Source: Rhodoblastus acidophilus
GTDB lineage: Bacteria > Pseudomonadota > Alphaproteobacteria > Rhizobiales > Beijerinckiaceae
Assembly (NCBI RefSeq): GCF_900187365.1
Contig: NZ_FYDG01000016.1
Span: 1 to 62,546, forward strand
DNA: 62,546 bases
Reading direction: 5' to 3'
Of the stretch, positions 53,264 to 61,690 are shown in pieces. The translations under genes and the position numbers were made by a program. Positions within the stretch are counted from its first letter, which is position 1. Each line of letters opens with the position of its first letter. The notes beneath the pieces were generated by a model that did no database searches, was not told the DNA's origin, and was given only the letters and a program-made list of their open reading frames with translations.

Positions 53264-53749
53264 CTCAGGATTGAGGGGTTTCGAGGTTGCTCAGGCGTGG
53301 TGAGTGAATGGGCGAGCCGGCGGCGACGCGCCGAAAAGGCCGACGCGCAGGGCTTGGCCCGCGCGCCGGCGGCGCGTACCATCGCCCGGCTCATGACCAT
53401 CGGGCGCGCGGATCTTTCGAAATCCGAGACGGTCACTGTCGCGGCGATCGAGCGCGGCGCGCCGGCGCTCGTGGAAGCGCGCGAGATTCTCGCCAGCTTT
53501 CAGGCGATGATCCGCAAGAAGGCGTTGCTCGATCTGGATCCGTGGCTGGCGCGCGCACGAAGCAGCCTCGTCGCTTGTTTCGCCAGCGGCGTCGCCAAAG
53601 ACCGCGCCGCCGTCGCCGCCGCGATCCTCTCTCCCTGGTCCAATGGACAAACAGAAGGGCAGATCACCAAGCTCAAACTTGTGAAACGTCAAATGTACGG
53701 CAGAGGAAAAATCGACCTCCTTCAGGCCAGCGTCATCGGACTGCAATAG
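53264..53749 (+). mobile_element. ISL3 family transposase, C-terminal fragment
   Basis: The frame beginning GFRGCSGVVSEWASRRRRAE and ending SNGQTEGQITKLKLVKRQMYGRGKIDLLQ is the C-terminal part of an ISL3 (IS204/IS1001/IS1165) transposase. The final block with QTEGxxxKLKxxKRxMYGR is diagnostic. The N-terminal zinc finger and the first catalytic Asp are missing. A short sequence after it (CATCAAATGTGCGTCAGAGC, 53761-53780) looks like the right end of such an element. Confidence 0.9.
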
Positions 53750-53996
53750 CTGGTGTCGCCATCAAATGTGCGTCAGAGCCTGTTCCTCGCGGAAATCAAC
53801 ATCCATCTGTTTCCAAATGGCCATCACACGGAAATTCCGACACTCGTCCTACCGGCTCAAGGCGAGCAACGCCGCTCCCCCTATTTCAACAATCGACGGG
53901 ACATCCCCAGACAGGAGGCAATTACGAGATAATGTCGCCCATCGTTTCCTGGATGATGCCGTCCCCCCGAAATGAGAACCGAAGGCCGCGCGCCCC

Positions 53997-54824
53997 TCAC
54001 GCCAAGCCTGCCGTCTCCGCCCGCGCGGGGGGCAAAAACCAGGTGAAGGTGGCGTCGCCGCCGGCAAGGCCGGGCGCGAATCCGTTTCGGGTGGCCGCGT
54101 AGGGCCGGTAGTCGAGGCGCCCCAGAAACTCGACCACGTCCGCTGAGGGGAAGGCGCACATCAACGCTGGGCGGGTGCGGCGCAGCGTCTCGCGCGCGCC
54201 TTCAAGGATATCCAGCTCCGCCCCCTGGGCATGAACCTTGATCAGGTCCGGCGACAGCGCGAAGGAATCCAACTTACGGCAGGCGACACGGCGATCCTCG
54301 ACGCGCAGCAGCGATTCGTCGAAGCGGAACATCCGGCCGGGATCGCGCAGCCAAAGCGTCGCCTCCTCGCGGGTCGTCGCGGCCATGCCGTCGCAATCCC
54401 AACGGCCGTAGCGCGGAATGAAGAAGGACAATTCGCCCTCGTCGCGGCCCAATGCGCAGGCGTGCAGCGCCAAACGCGGCACCGCGCCGAAGCGCCGGAG
54501 CAGCAGCGCGGCGCACAGCGGCTCTGGCTCGAAGGCGACGATCTCGGCCCCGGGCGCCAGGCGCCGGAAGGCGGCGATGCTCTGGCCGCGATTGGCGCCG
54601 ACATCGACGAACAGACCGCCAAGCGATAAGGCGCGCACGCCGGCGAATTCCGGCTTGGCGACGCAATACGCCGCGATATCCTTCAACGCGAAGCGAAGCC
54701 AAGCCGCGCCCGGCGCATGCGCATAAAGATAACGCGCGAAAGCCTTGCCGCTCACGGGCCTGATATCGAGGCCTACGTCCATGGCCGTCTCCCCGACGAA
54801 TGTGACTTGCGAATAATTTGGCAT
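53997..54824 (-). CDS. FkbM family methyltransferase
   Basis: This 275-residue SAM-dependent methyltransferase is of the FkbM type, which O-methylates sugars or polyketides in surface glycans and natural products. The SAM motif is LFVDVGANRGQSIAAFRRL (71-89) with the post-I acidic AFEPEP. IPRYGRWDCDGMA and KLDSFALSPDLIKVHAQGAE are family-typical; the usual KIDVQGAE reads KVHAQGAE, with the Asp replaced by His. An N-terminal extension of about 70 residues is unusual. It is the right flank of the beta-helix/hydroxylase/glycosyltransferase block, and a decayed paralogue (61691-62100) flanks the other side in inverted orientation. Likely modifies the glycan made there. Confidence 0.88.
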   Translation of the reverse strand: MPNYSQVTFVGETAMDVGLDIRPVSGKAFARYLYAHAPGAAWLRFALKDIAAYCVAKPEFAGVRALSLGGLFVDVGANRGQSIAAFRRLAPGAEIVAFEPEPLCAALLLRRFGAVPRLALHACALGRDEGELSFFIPRYGRWDCDGMAATTREEATLWLRDPGRMFRFDESLLRVEDRRVACRKLDSFALSPDLIKVHAQGAELDILEGARETLRRTRPALMCAFPSADVVEFLGRLDYRPYAATRNGFAPGLAGGDATFTWFLPPARAETAGLA

Positions 54825-54846
54825 TTAATTCCGCTGCCCGCAATAA

Positions 54847-55080
54847 TTAATTAATTAACCGAGCGCGAAGCACTGAGTGGGAGCGGTCCCCAGCGCCTTT
54901 TCGCACACTGTGATAAATGTGTTGACCGCTTCGTAGCCCAGTCCCGGCCGCAACATTCTGCACCGTCCTGCCACTCGCCAGCTCACGAAGGGCGACGAGA
55001 AGGTGGAGTTGCTGTCGCCAGCGTCCGAAGGTCAGTCCTGTCTCGCCGATCAACAGACGCGCCAAGGATCTGTCACTCAT
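54847..55080 (-). pseudogene. AraC family regulator, C-terminal HTH remnant with frameshift
   Basis: MSDRSLARLLIGETGLTFGR, then WRQQLHLLVALRELASGRTVQNVA is the first HTH and linker of an AraC C-terminal domain (consensus SERTLxRLFxxETGMSFxxWRQQLRL). The second HTH continues in a different frame (GLGYEAVNTFITV, KALGTAPTQ), so one or two bases are lost near 54950. No sensor domain precedes it. Confidence 0.82.
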
Positions 55081-55253
55081 CGCGACCGGCTTCGCCCAAA
55101 TCGATCAAGGCGCTGCGGTCCTAGGGCTCCGCTGTCAGAGCATCGACAATCGCCTGGATCTGGAGCAGGCTTCCGCTTTGGGTCTGTAGGCTTGCGCCTC
55201 GGGCTTGTCCCCCGTCGAGCGGTTCGAGCAGAGCGCCAGCCGTTGAACTTTGA

Positions 55254-55283
55254 ACGCCAGCGGCCTTTGTCGGCCGCTGGCGT
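55254..55283 (-). terminator. Terminator of the large beta-helix gene
   Basis: A perfect 12-bp stem (ACGCCAGCGGCC at 55254-55265 with its complement at 55272-55283) has a 6-nt loop and lies 34 bp beyond the stop at 55317 on the minus strand. The following TTCAAAGTTC is a weak T-run. Confidence 0.75.
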
Positions 55284-55316
55284 GATGATTCGCTTCAAAG
55301 CCGAAGTTGGCGGGCG

Positions 55317-56768
55317 TCAGGAGAAGTGGAAATCCTGCGCGCTGAGCCAAGTCACGCTGGTGTGCTTCAGCGTGAGGGCGTCATGGCCGGAGGAGATGAC
55401 TACGTCGGGCCCGGACTGATGAGCATGGGAGAGTACGTCCGCGAAATTAGCAAATTCGCTCGCCGCCAGCTGGATCGTGTCGTGGCCGGCGCCGGTGGCG
55501 ACAAAATCCTTAATCACGTCGTGGCCGAAGTTGGCGGCGAAGACAAAAGAGTCGGGATGGCCGTTGCCGACGAACACGTCATTGCCGGACGTGCTGCTCA
55601 GCGTATTGTGGCCGCTCGACCCGATGATGGCGGCGCCGGAGCTAGTCCCCGCCACATGGCCTGCGCTGTCAACTTCTTGCGCGGTGAACTTGTGGACCGT
55701 GTCCGACAGCATGCCGGACTTGAAGGTCCAGTGTCCCGTGGAATCGGCCTTCACCGAACCCACAGCGGTCTTGCCGTCGAAGAGTTTTACCTGTGCGCCC
55801 GCATCAGCAACGCCCTTGATCGTGGCGGTGTGGCTCCAATGGCTTTCGCTCGCGTTGGTGATTTCCACGACTGCCTTGGTCGGGGGCGTCGTCGGTGTTG
55901 GGTCGTTTTGGGACGTGCCCCCTGTGTGCGTATCAGGGGTCGTCGTCCCGGTTCCCGGAGTCGTGGTTCCCGTAGGCATGGGCGGCGTCGGCGCCGTCGC
56001 GTTGCCGCTCGTATTCAGCGCCCGCGCCAGCGCGGCGCCATCACTGACATTGCCCGAGATCGCAGGCTTGTCGCCAAGCTCCGTCCGCAAATCCATCTCG
56101 CCGAATTGCCCGGCCCCGATGTGGTTGTTGGTATAGCTGACATTCGTCATCTTGCCGCCGCCGGGCTGGCCCTGCGCGACCTCATTGAGGTAGGTCGTGT
56201 AACCACCGCCGACGAGCAGATTGTTGTCGATCTTGACGTTGTCGATTGGCCCCCAATAGTTGTCGAGCATCAACGCCGACGTTTGGCCATGTTCGTTGAT
56301 GAGCGAATTATGCTCAACCGTCACGTTTTTGATCCCGCCGTCAATCTGGACCGAGTCGAAGTGCGAGTCCGACGTGCCCGCCATCTGATGGATGTAATTG
56401 TCCTTGATGACCGTGTTATTGCCGGAGACGTTGATGCCGTCGGCGCAGTTGACGATGTTGTTGCCGATAAAGGATCCGCCGCCGGTGATGCCCTGGCCGC
56501 CGCCGCTGAGTCCGTCAATGGAGCAGTTCTGCACGGTGACGCCGGTCACGCCCTGCTTGATCTGCACCACGGCGAAGCTGTTTGAACTGACCTTGCAGTT
56601 CACTAGCGTGACATTGGGCGCGTTGATGAAGACGCCGCCGGAAATGTCGAGGCCCGAAATCACGGCGCCGGCCGTGTTGATGACCAGCGGACCCGAAGCC
56701 TTCAGGGCGACGCCCGGCTGAACGCCGGTATTGCTGGCGTCCGGGAAAAGAGTGGTTGAAGTTGCCAT
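55317..56768 (-). CDS. Secreted right-handed beta-helix protein with Pro/Thr linker, Ig-like domain and RTX-like tail
   Basis: This 483-residue protein lacks a cleaved signal peptide. Residues 1-245 form a pectate-lyase-like parallel beta-helix (repeated N-x-I/V turns such as NCSIDG, NNIVNC, DNYIHQ, HNSLIN, NNLLVG). Residues 257-298 are a low-complexity linker with 10 Pro and 17 Thr in 42 residues. Residues 299-384 are an Ig-like domain (Bap/HYR style). Residues 385-483 (GHNTLSSTSGNDVFVGNGHP to WLSAQDFHFS) resemble the C-terminal secretion region of type I exported RTX proteins. No acid catalytic set of pectate lyases is evident, so it is more likely an adhesin or matrix protein. The helix is closely paralogous to that encoded at 58659-59513. 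Confidence 0.85.
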   Translation of the reverse strand: MATSTTLFPDASNTGVQPGVALKASGPLVINTAGAVISGLDISGGVFINAPNVTLVNCKVSSNSFAVVQIKQGVTGVTVQNCSIDGLSGGGQGITGGGSFIGNNIVNCADGINVSGNNTVIKDNYIHQMAGTSDSHFDSVQIDGGIKNVTVEHNSLINEHGQTSALMLDNYWGPIDNVKIDNNLLVGGGYTTYLNEVAQGQPGGGKMTNVSYTNNHIGAGQFGEMDLRTELGDKPAISGNVSDGAALARALNTSGNATAPTPPMPTGTTTPGTGTTTPDTHTGGTSQNDPTPTTPPTKAVVEITNASESHWSHTATIKGVADAGAQVKLFDGKTAVGSVKADSTGHWTFKSGMLSDTVHKFTAQEVDSAGHVAGTSSGAAIIGSSGHNTLSSTSGNDVFVGNGHPDSFVFAANFGHDVIKDFVATGAGHDTIQLAASEFANFADVLSHAHQSGPDVVISSGHDALTLKHTSVTWLSAQDFHFS

Positions 56769-57631
56769 TGTGCCTCCAGATAGCGTTTTGAAGATGATTC
56801 GGAGAATTACACGTCGGAACTGATCACGTTGATGAAGTCCTGCTGCTCAGTTTGCACGCTGCAAAAGAGTTTCGGTGGGAGGCTTTTTTTTGACCAGACT
56901 GCGCCCCCTGTATGGTCATTTTCCCGCACATCAAAGGCGCGCAGCTTCTTTTGATAGAGCAGCGTCGCTCCTAAGGCACGGTTAATGAAAGGCTTTTAGC
57001 TATTAAGTCCCTTCAGCGAACGATAATTTCTTTAATCATAAGAGTTTTTTTGATCAGAGCCGGCGAGCAAACCGCTCCCCATCTCATCGAATGACCGCGT
57101 CATGGGCTAGCAGGGCGGTCCGCATATCACTTTGGAGATGAAAGAGATCATCAGCGCGTTTGTTCTGATTGATTATTCACAAATTCTGTGATCGACGGAA
57201 TTTCTCCAAGCACCCGTTTTCAGGCTGATTTAATTTTGATAAAGTTCAATGAACACATGAACGTAGCCGCGCTCATAACGCTTAGCTTCAGCTAAATTGC
57301 TCTGCTTAAGCGTTAAAATCAAACGCCCGCGTAGAAGAGAGCCGCCATGAGAAAATTGGCGGTTCAATCGTCCAGGCGAGATGGGAGACGCCAGCGCGCC
57401 GCCCTCCGCCACAAAAAGGCGCAGGATAAAATTCGAAATTTGTCCTATTGTCTTCGCGCCTACGGTTCATTGCTGATTTTGGCGTCGTATCTCCGTACGG
57501 AGACGGCGGATAAATAAAATAAAATTTTATCTTTTCAGCCAAAGTTAACTTATTGAAGTCGCCGGCATATTTTCGCCAACCCGCGGCTCTATCGTTTGAC
57601 ATCTCACGATCACGAGACCGGACAAAACACC
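56769..57631. other. Long AT-rich intergenic region between the beta-helix and hydroxylase genes
   Basis: About 860 bp of lower GC content with homopolymer runs. It holds the divergent promoters for the beta-helix gene (minus) and the hydroxylase gene (plus). A minus-strand frame (57306-57641) shows no family resemblance. TTGAT-AAAG-TTCAA at 57236-57249 is one mismatch from an FNR box but far from either start. I see no RNA gene or terminator I can support. Confidence 0.45.
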
Positions 57632-58693
57632 ATGACAACACGAACCGCGCGGGTCGGTATTGGCGAACCGATACCCTGGTTTTCGGCGATGGAGGTCGGC
57701 TACGACAAAAACGTTGCTATCGACGAACTCGCGGGCCGCCCCCTTGTCCTTTTCCTGTTTCGCTCTCTGCGCGACCCCACTGTCAGCGCAGCGCTGGCCG
57801 CAGTCGAAGCGCTGGGCGTCTACGACGACGGCCGCGCCCTGTGCCTGGCGATTGGCCCCGAAGTGAGCGGCGTCGCGCTGGAGCCGTCCCGCAGCGCCGG
57901 GCGGCTGCGCCTGCGCGACAAAGGGGATGTCGCGGGCCTGTTCGGCCTCGCCGAGGCCGGCCCCGTCGTTCTGGTGCTGAACCCGATGTTGCAGATCGTC
58001 GATATCGCTCCGGTGGAGGATCCGGGCGTGCTCGCCGCCCGCGTTGAGTCCTGCGTCCGCCACTGGTTAGATGAGGCCGAGGCCCCTGGCTCCGCGCCGC
58101 TCCTGATCGTTCCGAACGTCTTCGACCGCGCCTTCTGCAAGACATTGATCGCCCTCTATCAGGCCGCGGGCGGGCGCGAGGTCGGCGCCATCGAAAGCGC
58201 GGGCGAAACGATCCAGCGCTTCGACCTTGAGTGGCGGATGCGCCTCGACCATTACATCAAGGACGAAGCGATGATCGCGCAATGCCGCGAACAGATCTCG
58301 CGCCGCCTGCTGCCGATGATCTATCGCGCGTTCCAGTTTAGGACGACCCGGATCGAACGCTATCTCATCGGCCGCTACAGCTCGGAGACAGGCGGCTATT
58401 TTCGGCCGCACCGCGACAACACCGCGCCCGTGGTGGCGCACCGGCGCTTCGCGGCCTCGATCATCCTCAATGAGGATTTCGACGGCGGCGCCCTGACCTT
58501 TCCCGAATTCGGCCGCCGCGCCTACCGGGCCAAGGCCGGCGACGCGCTGGTGTTTTCCTGCGCGCTGCTGCATGAGGTGACGCCGATCACGCGCGGCGAG
58601 CGCTACGCCTTTATCACCTTCTTCTACGACGAGGCGTCGCAGCGCCTTCGTGAGGATTTCACTCGCTCGCTGGCCGCGGCTTCGCGCTCCTGA
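57632..58693 (+). CDS. Peroxiredoxin-like domain fused to a 2OG-Fe(II) prolyl 4-hydroxylase domain
   Basis: This 353-residue protein has an N-terminal AhpC/TSA thioredoxin-fold domain (about 8-148) that lacks the peroxidatic Cys at the expected position (FRSLRDPTVSA). The C-terminal half (155-345) is a prolyl-4-hydroxylase domain. The double-stranded beta-helix iron ligands are H260 and D262 in YFRPHRDN and H314 in CALLHEV; R324 in GERYAF binds 2-oxoglutarate. Such enzymes hydroxylate proline in proteins or free substrates. GGACAAAACACC precedes the start without a strong ribosome site. It is surrounded by beta-helix and glycosyltransferase genes. The Pro-rich linker of the beta-helix protein is an attractive substrate, which is inference. 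Confidence 0.86.
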   Translation: MTTRTARVGIGEPIPWFSAMEVGYDKNVAIDELAGRPLVLFLFRSLRDPTVSAALAAVEALGVYDDGRALCLAIGPEVSGVALEPSRSAGRLRLRDKGDVAGLFGLAEAGPVVLVLNPMLQIVDIAPVEDPGVLAARVESCVRHWLDEAEAPGSAPLLIVPNVFDRAFCKTLIALYQAAGGREVGAIESAGETIQRFDLEWRMRLDHYIKDEAMIAQCREQISRRLLPMIYRAFQFRTTRIERYLIGRYSSETGGYFRPHRDNTAPVVAHRRFAASIILNEDFDGGALTFPEFGRRAYRAKAGDALVFSCALLHEVTPITRGERYAFITFFYDEASQRLREDFTRSLAAASRS

Positions 58694-59513
58694 CCGCTTC
58701 CGGCGCGCTCTGACCGGGGATCAGGCGCCCGCTCACCCTGTCGCGGTTTCCCGACAAAACGGGGCGGTCGCCCAGTTCAGTCCTGATGTCCCAGAAGCCA
58801 TAGGCTCCAGCGGTCAGCAAATTGTCGACGAAGACCACATCGGTCACGCGCCCGCCGCCGGGCTGACCCTTGGCGACCTCATTGATATAGACCGTGTAAC
58901 CGCCGCCGACGAAGAGGTTGCGCTCGATCCGCGCATGATCGATCGGGCCCCAGTAATTGTCCAACATCAGCGCCGAGGTCTGCCCAATCTCATTGAAAAC
59001 GGCATTATGCTCGATACGCAGATTGGACAGTTTTCCGTCGACCTGAATGGAGTCGAAATGCGAGTCGGCCGTCCCCTTCATGTCGTGGATGTAATTATCG
59101 CGGATCAGCGTATTGTCGCCGGACACGTTGATGCCGTCAGCGCAGCCGTGGATATTGTTGGCGATGAAGCGGCCCGCGCCGGAGATCCCTTGTCCCCCGG
59201 CGCCGAGATTGTCGATGTCACAATGGCTGATGGTCGCGCCCGGCGCCTTCACGAGGATCACCTGATAGCCCCCCGACCTGACGCGGCAATTGTTCAGCGT
59301 GACATTGGGCGCGGCGATGACCACCCCCCCGTCGATGTCCAGGCCCTCGACCATAGCCCCGGCCTCGTCGATCAGCAGGGGACCGGAGGGCTTGAGCGAA
59401 AGGCCGGCGGGAACGCCCGTGGTGCTGGCGTTTGGAAACGCCATGGCGCGCTCGAGCGCGGCGGCCTGCGCCTCCGCGACCTGCAGAACGGCGCCGATCA
59501 GCAGGCCGATCAT
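58659..59513 (-). CDS. Parallel beta-helix protein, short paralogue
   Basis: This 284-residue protein is closely paralogous to residues 1-250 of the large beta-helix protein at 55317-56768. Matches include CADGINVSG, DNYIHDMKGTADSHFDS, QTSALMLDNYWGPID, NLFVGGGYTVYINEVAKGQP and IRTELGDRP. It starts with a short hydrophobic stretch (MIGLLIGAVLQVAEAQAAAL) that might be a poor signal sequence. It lacks the Pro/Thr linker, Ig domain and RTX-like tail, ending in a basic, Pro-rich stub. Its 3' end overlaps the convergent hydroxylase gene by 35 bp, and its start overlaps the GT4 gene stop by 4 bp, so it is translated in one unit with the glycosyltransferases. Confidence 0.85.
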   Translation of the reverse strand: MIGLLIGAVLQVAEAQAAALERAMAFPNASTTGVPAGLSLKPSGPLLIDEAGAMVEGLDIDGGVVIAAPNVTLNNCRVRSGGYQVILVKAPGATISHCDIDNLGAGGQGISGAGRFIANNIHGCADGINVSGDNTLIRDNYIHDMKGTADSHFDSIQVDGKLSNLRIEHNAVFNEIGQTSALMLDNYWGPIDHARIERNLFVGGGYTVYINEVAKGQPGGGRVTDVVFVDNLLTAGAYGFWDIRTELGDRPVLSGNRDRVSGRLIPGQSAPEAVRSAKPRPASE

Positions 59514-60697
59514 GGCGTCGCCTCGATAAGCGCGTCGTCCGGCGCAAAAGCGCGCCCGCTCAGCCTCTCAATCAACTGCCGCTTGCGCCGCCACGCCACC
59601 TGGTCCCAGTGGAACAGGGCTGCTCGCGCGCGGGCGGATGCGGCCATGGCGGCGCGGACCGCGTCATCTTCCGCCAGTTCCCGCAGTCCGGCGATCCAGC
59701 CGGCGCGGTCATAGGCGTCAAGCACCAAGCCTTCCCTCCGGTGGCGGACGATACGCCCCACGCCCATGGGGGTGGTGATGATCGGCAGGGCGCATCCGCA
59801 CGCCTCATAGGTGACCTGCGGCCCGCCTTCCTCAAGGGTTGGAAATGCGAAAACATCGGCCGAGCGATAGAGCGCGCCGATGTCCTTCACATAGTCGAGC
59901 ACGACCACATCGTCCCGCGCCAGCAAAGCGGCGCATCGCTCGGCGATGAACGGTTCGATCGCGCCCGCGAGAACCAGGCGCCCCTTGACGCCACTGCTTG
60001 CCCAGTAATCGAGCAGAAGGTGGCTTCCCTTGCGCACGCAGATCGTGCCCACGAAGACGAAGGTCGGGCCATCGGCGGGCTTCAGCAGACAATGGCTGCC
60101 GGCAAGCCGCGACGGCTCCCAGCCGTAACTCGCGGGAATAAGTTTTTTCGTCGGGATTCCCTGCCTCTCCAGGAGGTCCTCGACCATGGCGTTGGGACAA
60201 AAAATATAATCCACGGCGTGAAGCCCCTTCTCCTCGGCCTGCGCCATTGCCTCGGTGATGGTATGACGCGAGGCGACGCCGAGGCGGGCATAGCCTTCGT
60301 CGAGGATCGGCTTGGCCCCCGCGAGGCAGCAATTAATCATTTCGCGAAACACCAGGACGCCCTCGTTCTTTAGTGTGCTGATGGCGCCTGCGCTCGCGTC
60401 CGGCCAGATGTACGCGGCGCGTCGCTCCTGCGGCCGCCGTTTCACCGCCGCGACGAAGCGGCTTTCAAAACCGTCGAGCGCTGTTTTCTTGACCCAGCGA
60501 TAAGGAACGACGCGCCCGAGCGGGGGCAGGCTCTGCTCCACCTTGGCCGGCCGCACGGAAAAGGCGCGGGTGCGCGGCGTGAGGATGCGCACGTCGAGAT
60601 CGGGCCCCGCCATGTCGCGCGAGAGCATCCCGCAGGTGTAGCTCGGACCGCAGCGCGTCAAGGGCAGCGGCAGGAACACATCGAGTGAAGCTTGCAT
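59510..60697 (-). CDS. Glycosyltransferase family 4-like protein
   Basis: This 395-residue GT-B fold sugar transferase acts at the cytoplasmic membrane face. The N-terminal half contains CGMLSRDMAGPDLDVRIL. The C-terminal donor-binding domain has PTFVFVGTICVRKGSHLLLD, RLVLAGAIEP, and the signature ALYRSADVFAFPTLEEGGPQVTYEACGCALPIITT (the E-x7-E region). Length is normal. The start at 60697 is supported by AGGAGA 8-13 bp upstream; a longer in-frame ATG at 60754 overlaps the upstream gene further. The start overlaps the end of the GT2 gene by 40 bp and the stop overlaps the beta-helix start by 4 bp, indicating tight coupling. Sugar unknown. Confidence 0.92.
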   Translation of the reverse strand: MQASLDVFLPLPLTRCGPSYTCGMLSRDMAGPDLDVRILTPRTRAFSVRPAKVEQSLPPLGRVVPYRWVKKTALDGFESRFVAAVKRRPQERRAAYIWPDASAGAISTLKNEGVLVFREMINCCLAGAKPILDEGYARLGVASRHTITEAMAQAEEKGLHAVDYIFCPNAMVEDLLERQGIPTKKLIPASYGWEPSRLAGSHCLLKPADGPTFVFVGTICVRKGSHLLLDYWASSGVKGRLVLAGAIEPFIAERCAALLARDDVVVLDYVKDIGALYRSADVFAFPTLEEGGPQVTYEACGCALPIITTPMGVGRIVRHRREGLVLDAYDRAGWIAGLRELAEDDAVRAAMAASARARAALFHWDQVAWRRKRQLIERLSGRAFAPDDALIEATP

Positions 60698-61599
60698 GTC
60701 ACGTCTCCTGACTCGCCAGAGCTGCAGGCGCCGCCCTGGCCGTCCTCGATCCATGCGGGCCGCCTCCGCGCGCCGCGTAGGTCCGTAAGCAGGCCCTCCA
60801 GCGCCGCGAAGACGTTGCGGAGCGCAACACGCAGCAGGGGCAGCGCATAGGCGAGCGAAACGGCGACGTTTAGCGGCGGCGTCGACGGAAAATGCCGGCC
60901 AACCAAATGCAAGGCGTTGCGGCGCTGCAGACCGGCTGAGAGCCGCGACAGGGACGAAGCGCCGCCGCTCTGCTCGATGCCGCGCCGCGTCATATACATG
61001 TTCATGGAGGCGCCGGAGAGGCTATTCGTGGCGCGCTCGCTTGCGTCAAAGTCGACCGGCGCATCGAGGCGGCCGACCTTTCCGAACGCGACGCTGTGCG
61101 ACGATAGGCGCCGCCATTGGCCCCTCCCCAGAAAGCGCGCCGCCTCACGAAGGCCGACATCGAGAAGTGCGCTGCTTACAGCGCTCTTTCCGGCGCCTTC
61201 CGCGCCCGCGGTCAGGGCAGCCAGCGCGCCAAGCTCCCGATCAGCGTAGGGATTGGGAAACCACACGCCCTTCCAGCCCAGCCGCCGGAGGAGCGGGCGC
61301 AACCACGCGTTGACGCCTGCGGCATCGCGTGGATCGTCCTGCGCCCAGCCAATGTTCACGCGCGCCGGCCGCGCCGCATGGCGCATTCTCGTCGTGTCGA
61401 AAAAAGGCTCCGGCGCGCGGCGCCGGCCTCTGCGCGCTAGGCATACGATGCGCGAGTTATGAAAGGCGCGACCACCACTCTCGCAGACGAAAATATCGAA
61501 GGCGGGCTCGGCGCGCGACAAGGCCGTGAGGCAGTGGGCGATATCGCCCACATTGTCGAAGTCCACGCGAAGGACCACGATCTCCGCATGCGCCGTCAT
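60658..61599 (-). CDS. Glycosyltransferase family 2-like protein, degenerate
   Basis: This 313-residue product resembles GT2 rhamnosyltransferase-like enzymes: HAEIVVLRVDFDNVGDIAHC, then EPAFDIFVCESGGRAFHNS and AAGVNAWLRPLL, then GVWFPNPYADRELGALAAL. The donor-binding NPD motif reads NPY, so a key acidic residue is missing. After SLSGASMNMYMTRRGIEQSG the protein jumps to the C-terminal helix region (RRNALHLVGRHFPSTPPL). The acceptor segment with the E-D pair that normally lies between is absent. The frame remains open, but catalytic competence is doubtful. AGGAG precedes the ATG at 61599. First gene of the GT2-GT4-beta-helix unit. Confidence 0.75.
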   Translation of the reverse strand: MTAHAEIVVLRVDFDNVGDIAHCLTALSRAEPAFDIFVCESGGRAFHNSRIVCLARRGRRRAPEPFFDTTRMRHAARPARVNIGWAQDDPRDAAGVNAWLRPLLRRLGWKGVWFPNPYADRELGALAALTAGAEGAGKSAVSSALLDVGLREAARFLGRGQWRRLSSHSVAFGKVGRLDAPVDFDASERATNSLSGASMNMYMTRRGIEQSGGASSLSRLSAGLQRRNALHLVGRHFPSTPPLNVAVSLAYALPLLRVALRNVFAALEGLLTDLRGARRRPAWIEDGQGGACSSGESGDVTCKLHSMCSCRCP

Positions 61600-61690
61600 G
61601 GCTCCTCCCCATCGCATGGCCATATTTAATACATCCATGACTATTTAATGCAAGATTCAATTAAATGCGAAAATAATCAAGGAGCCCACG

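Noticed and set aside
57236-57249. A third FNR box, TTGAT-AAAG-TTCAA.
   Set aside because: One half-site position mismatches the consensus and the site is nearly 390 bp from the nearest plus-strand start in an AT-rich region where such matches arise by chance.
57306-57641. A minus-strand 111-codon gene upstream of the hydroxylase.
   Set aside because: No family resemblance, no ribosome-binding site, and the frame overlaps the hydroxylase start region.
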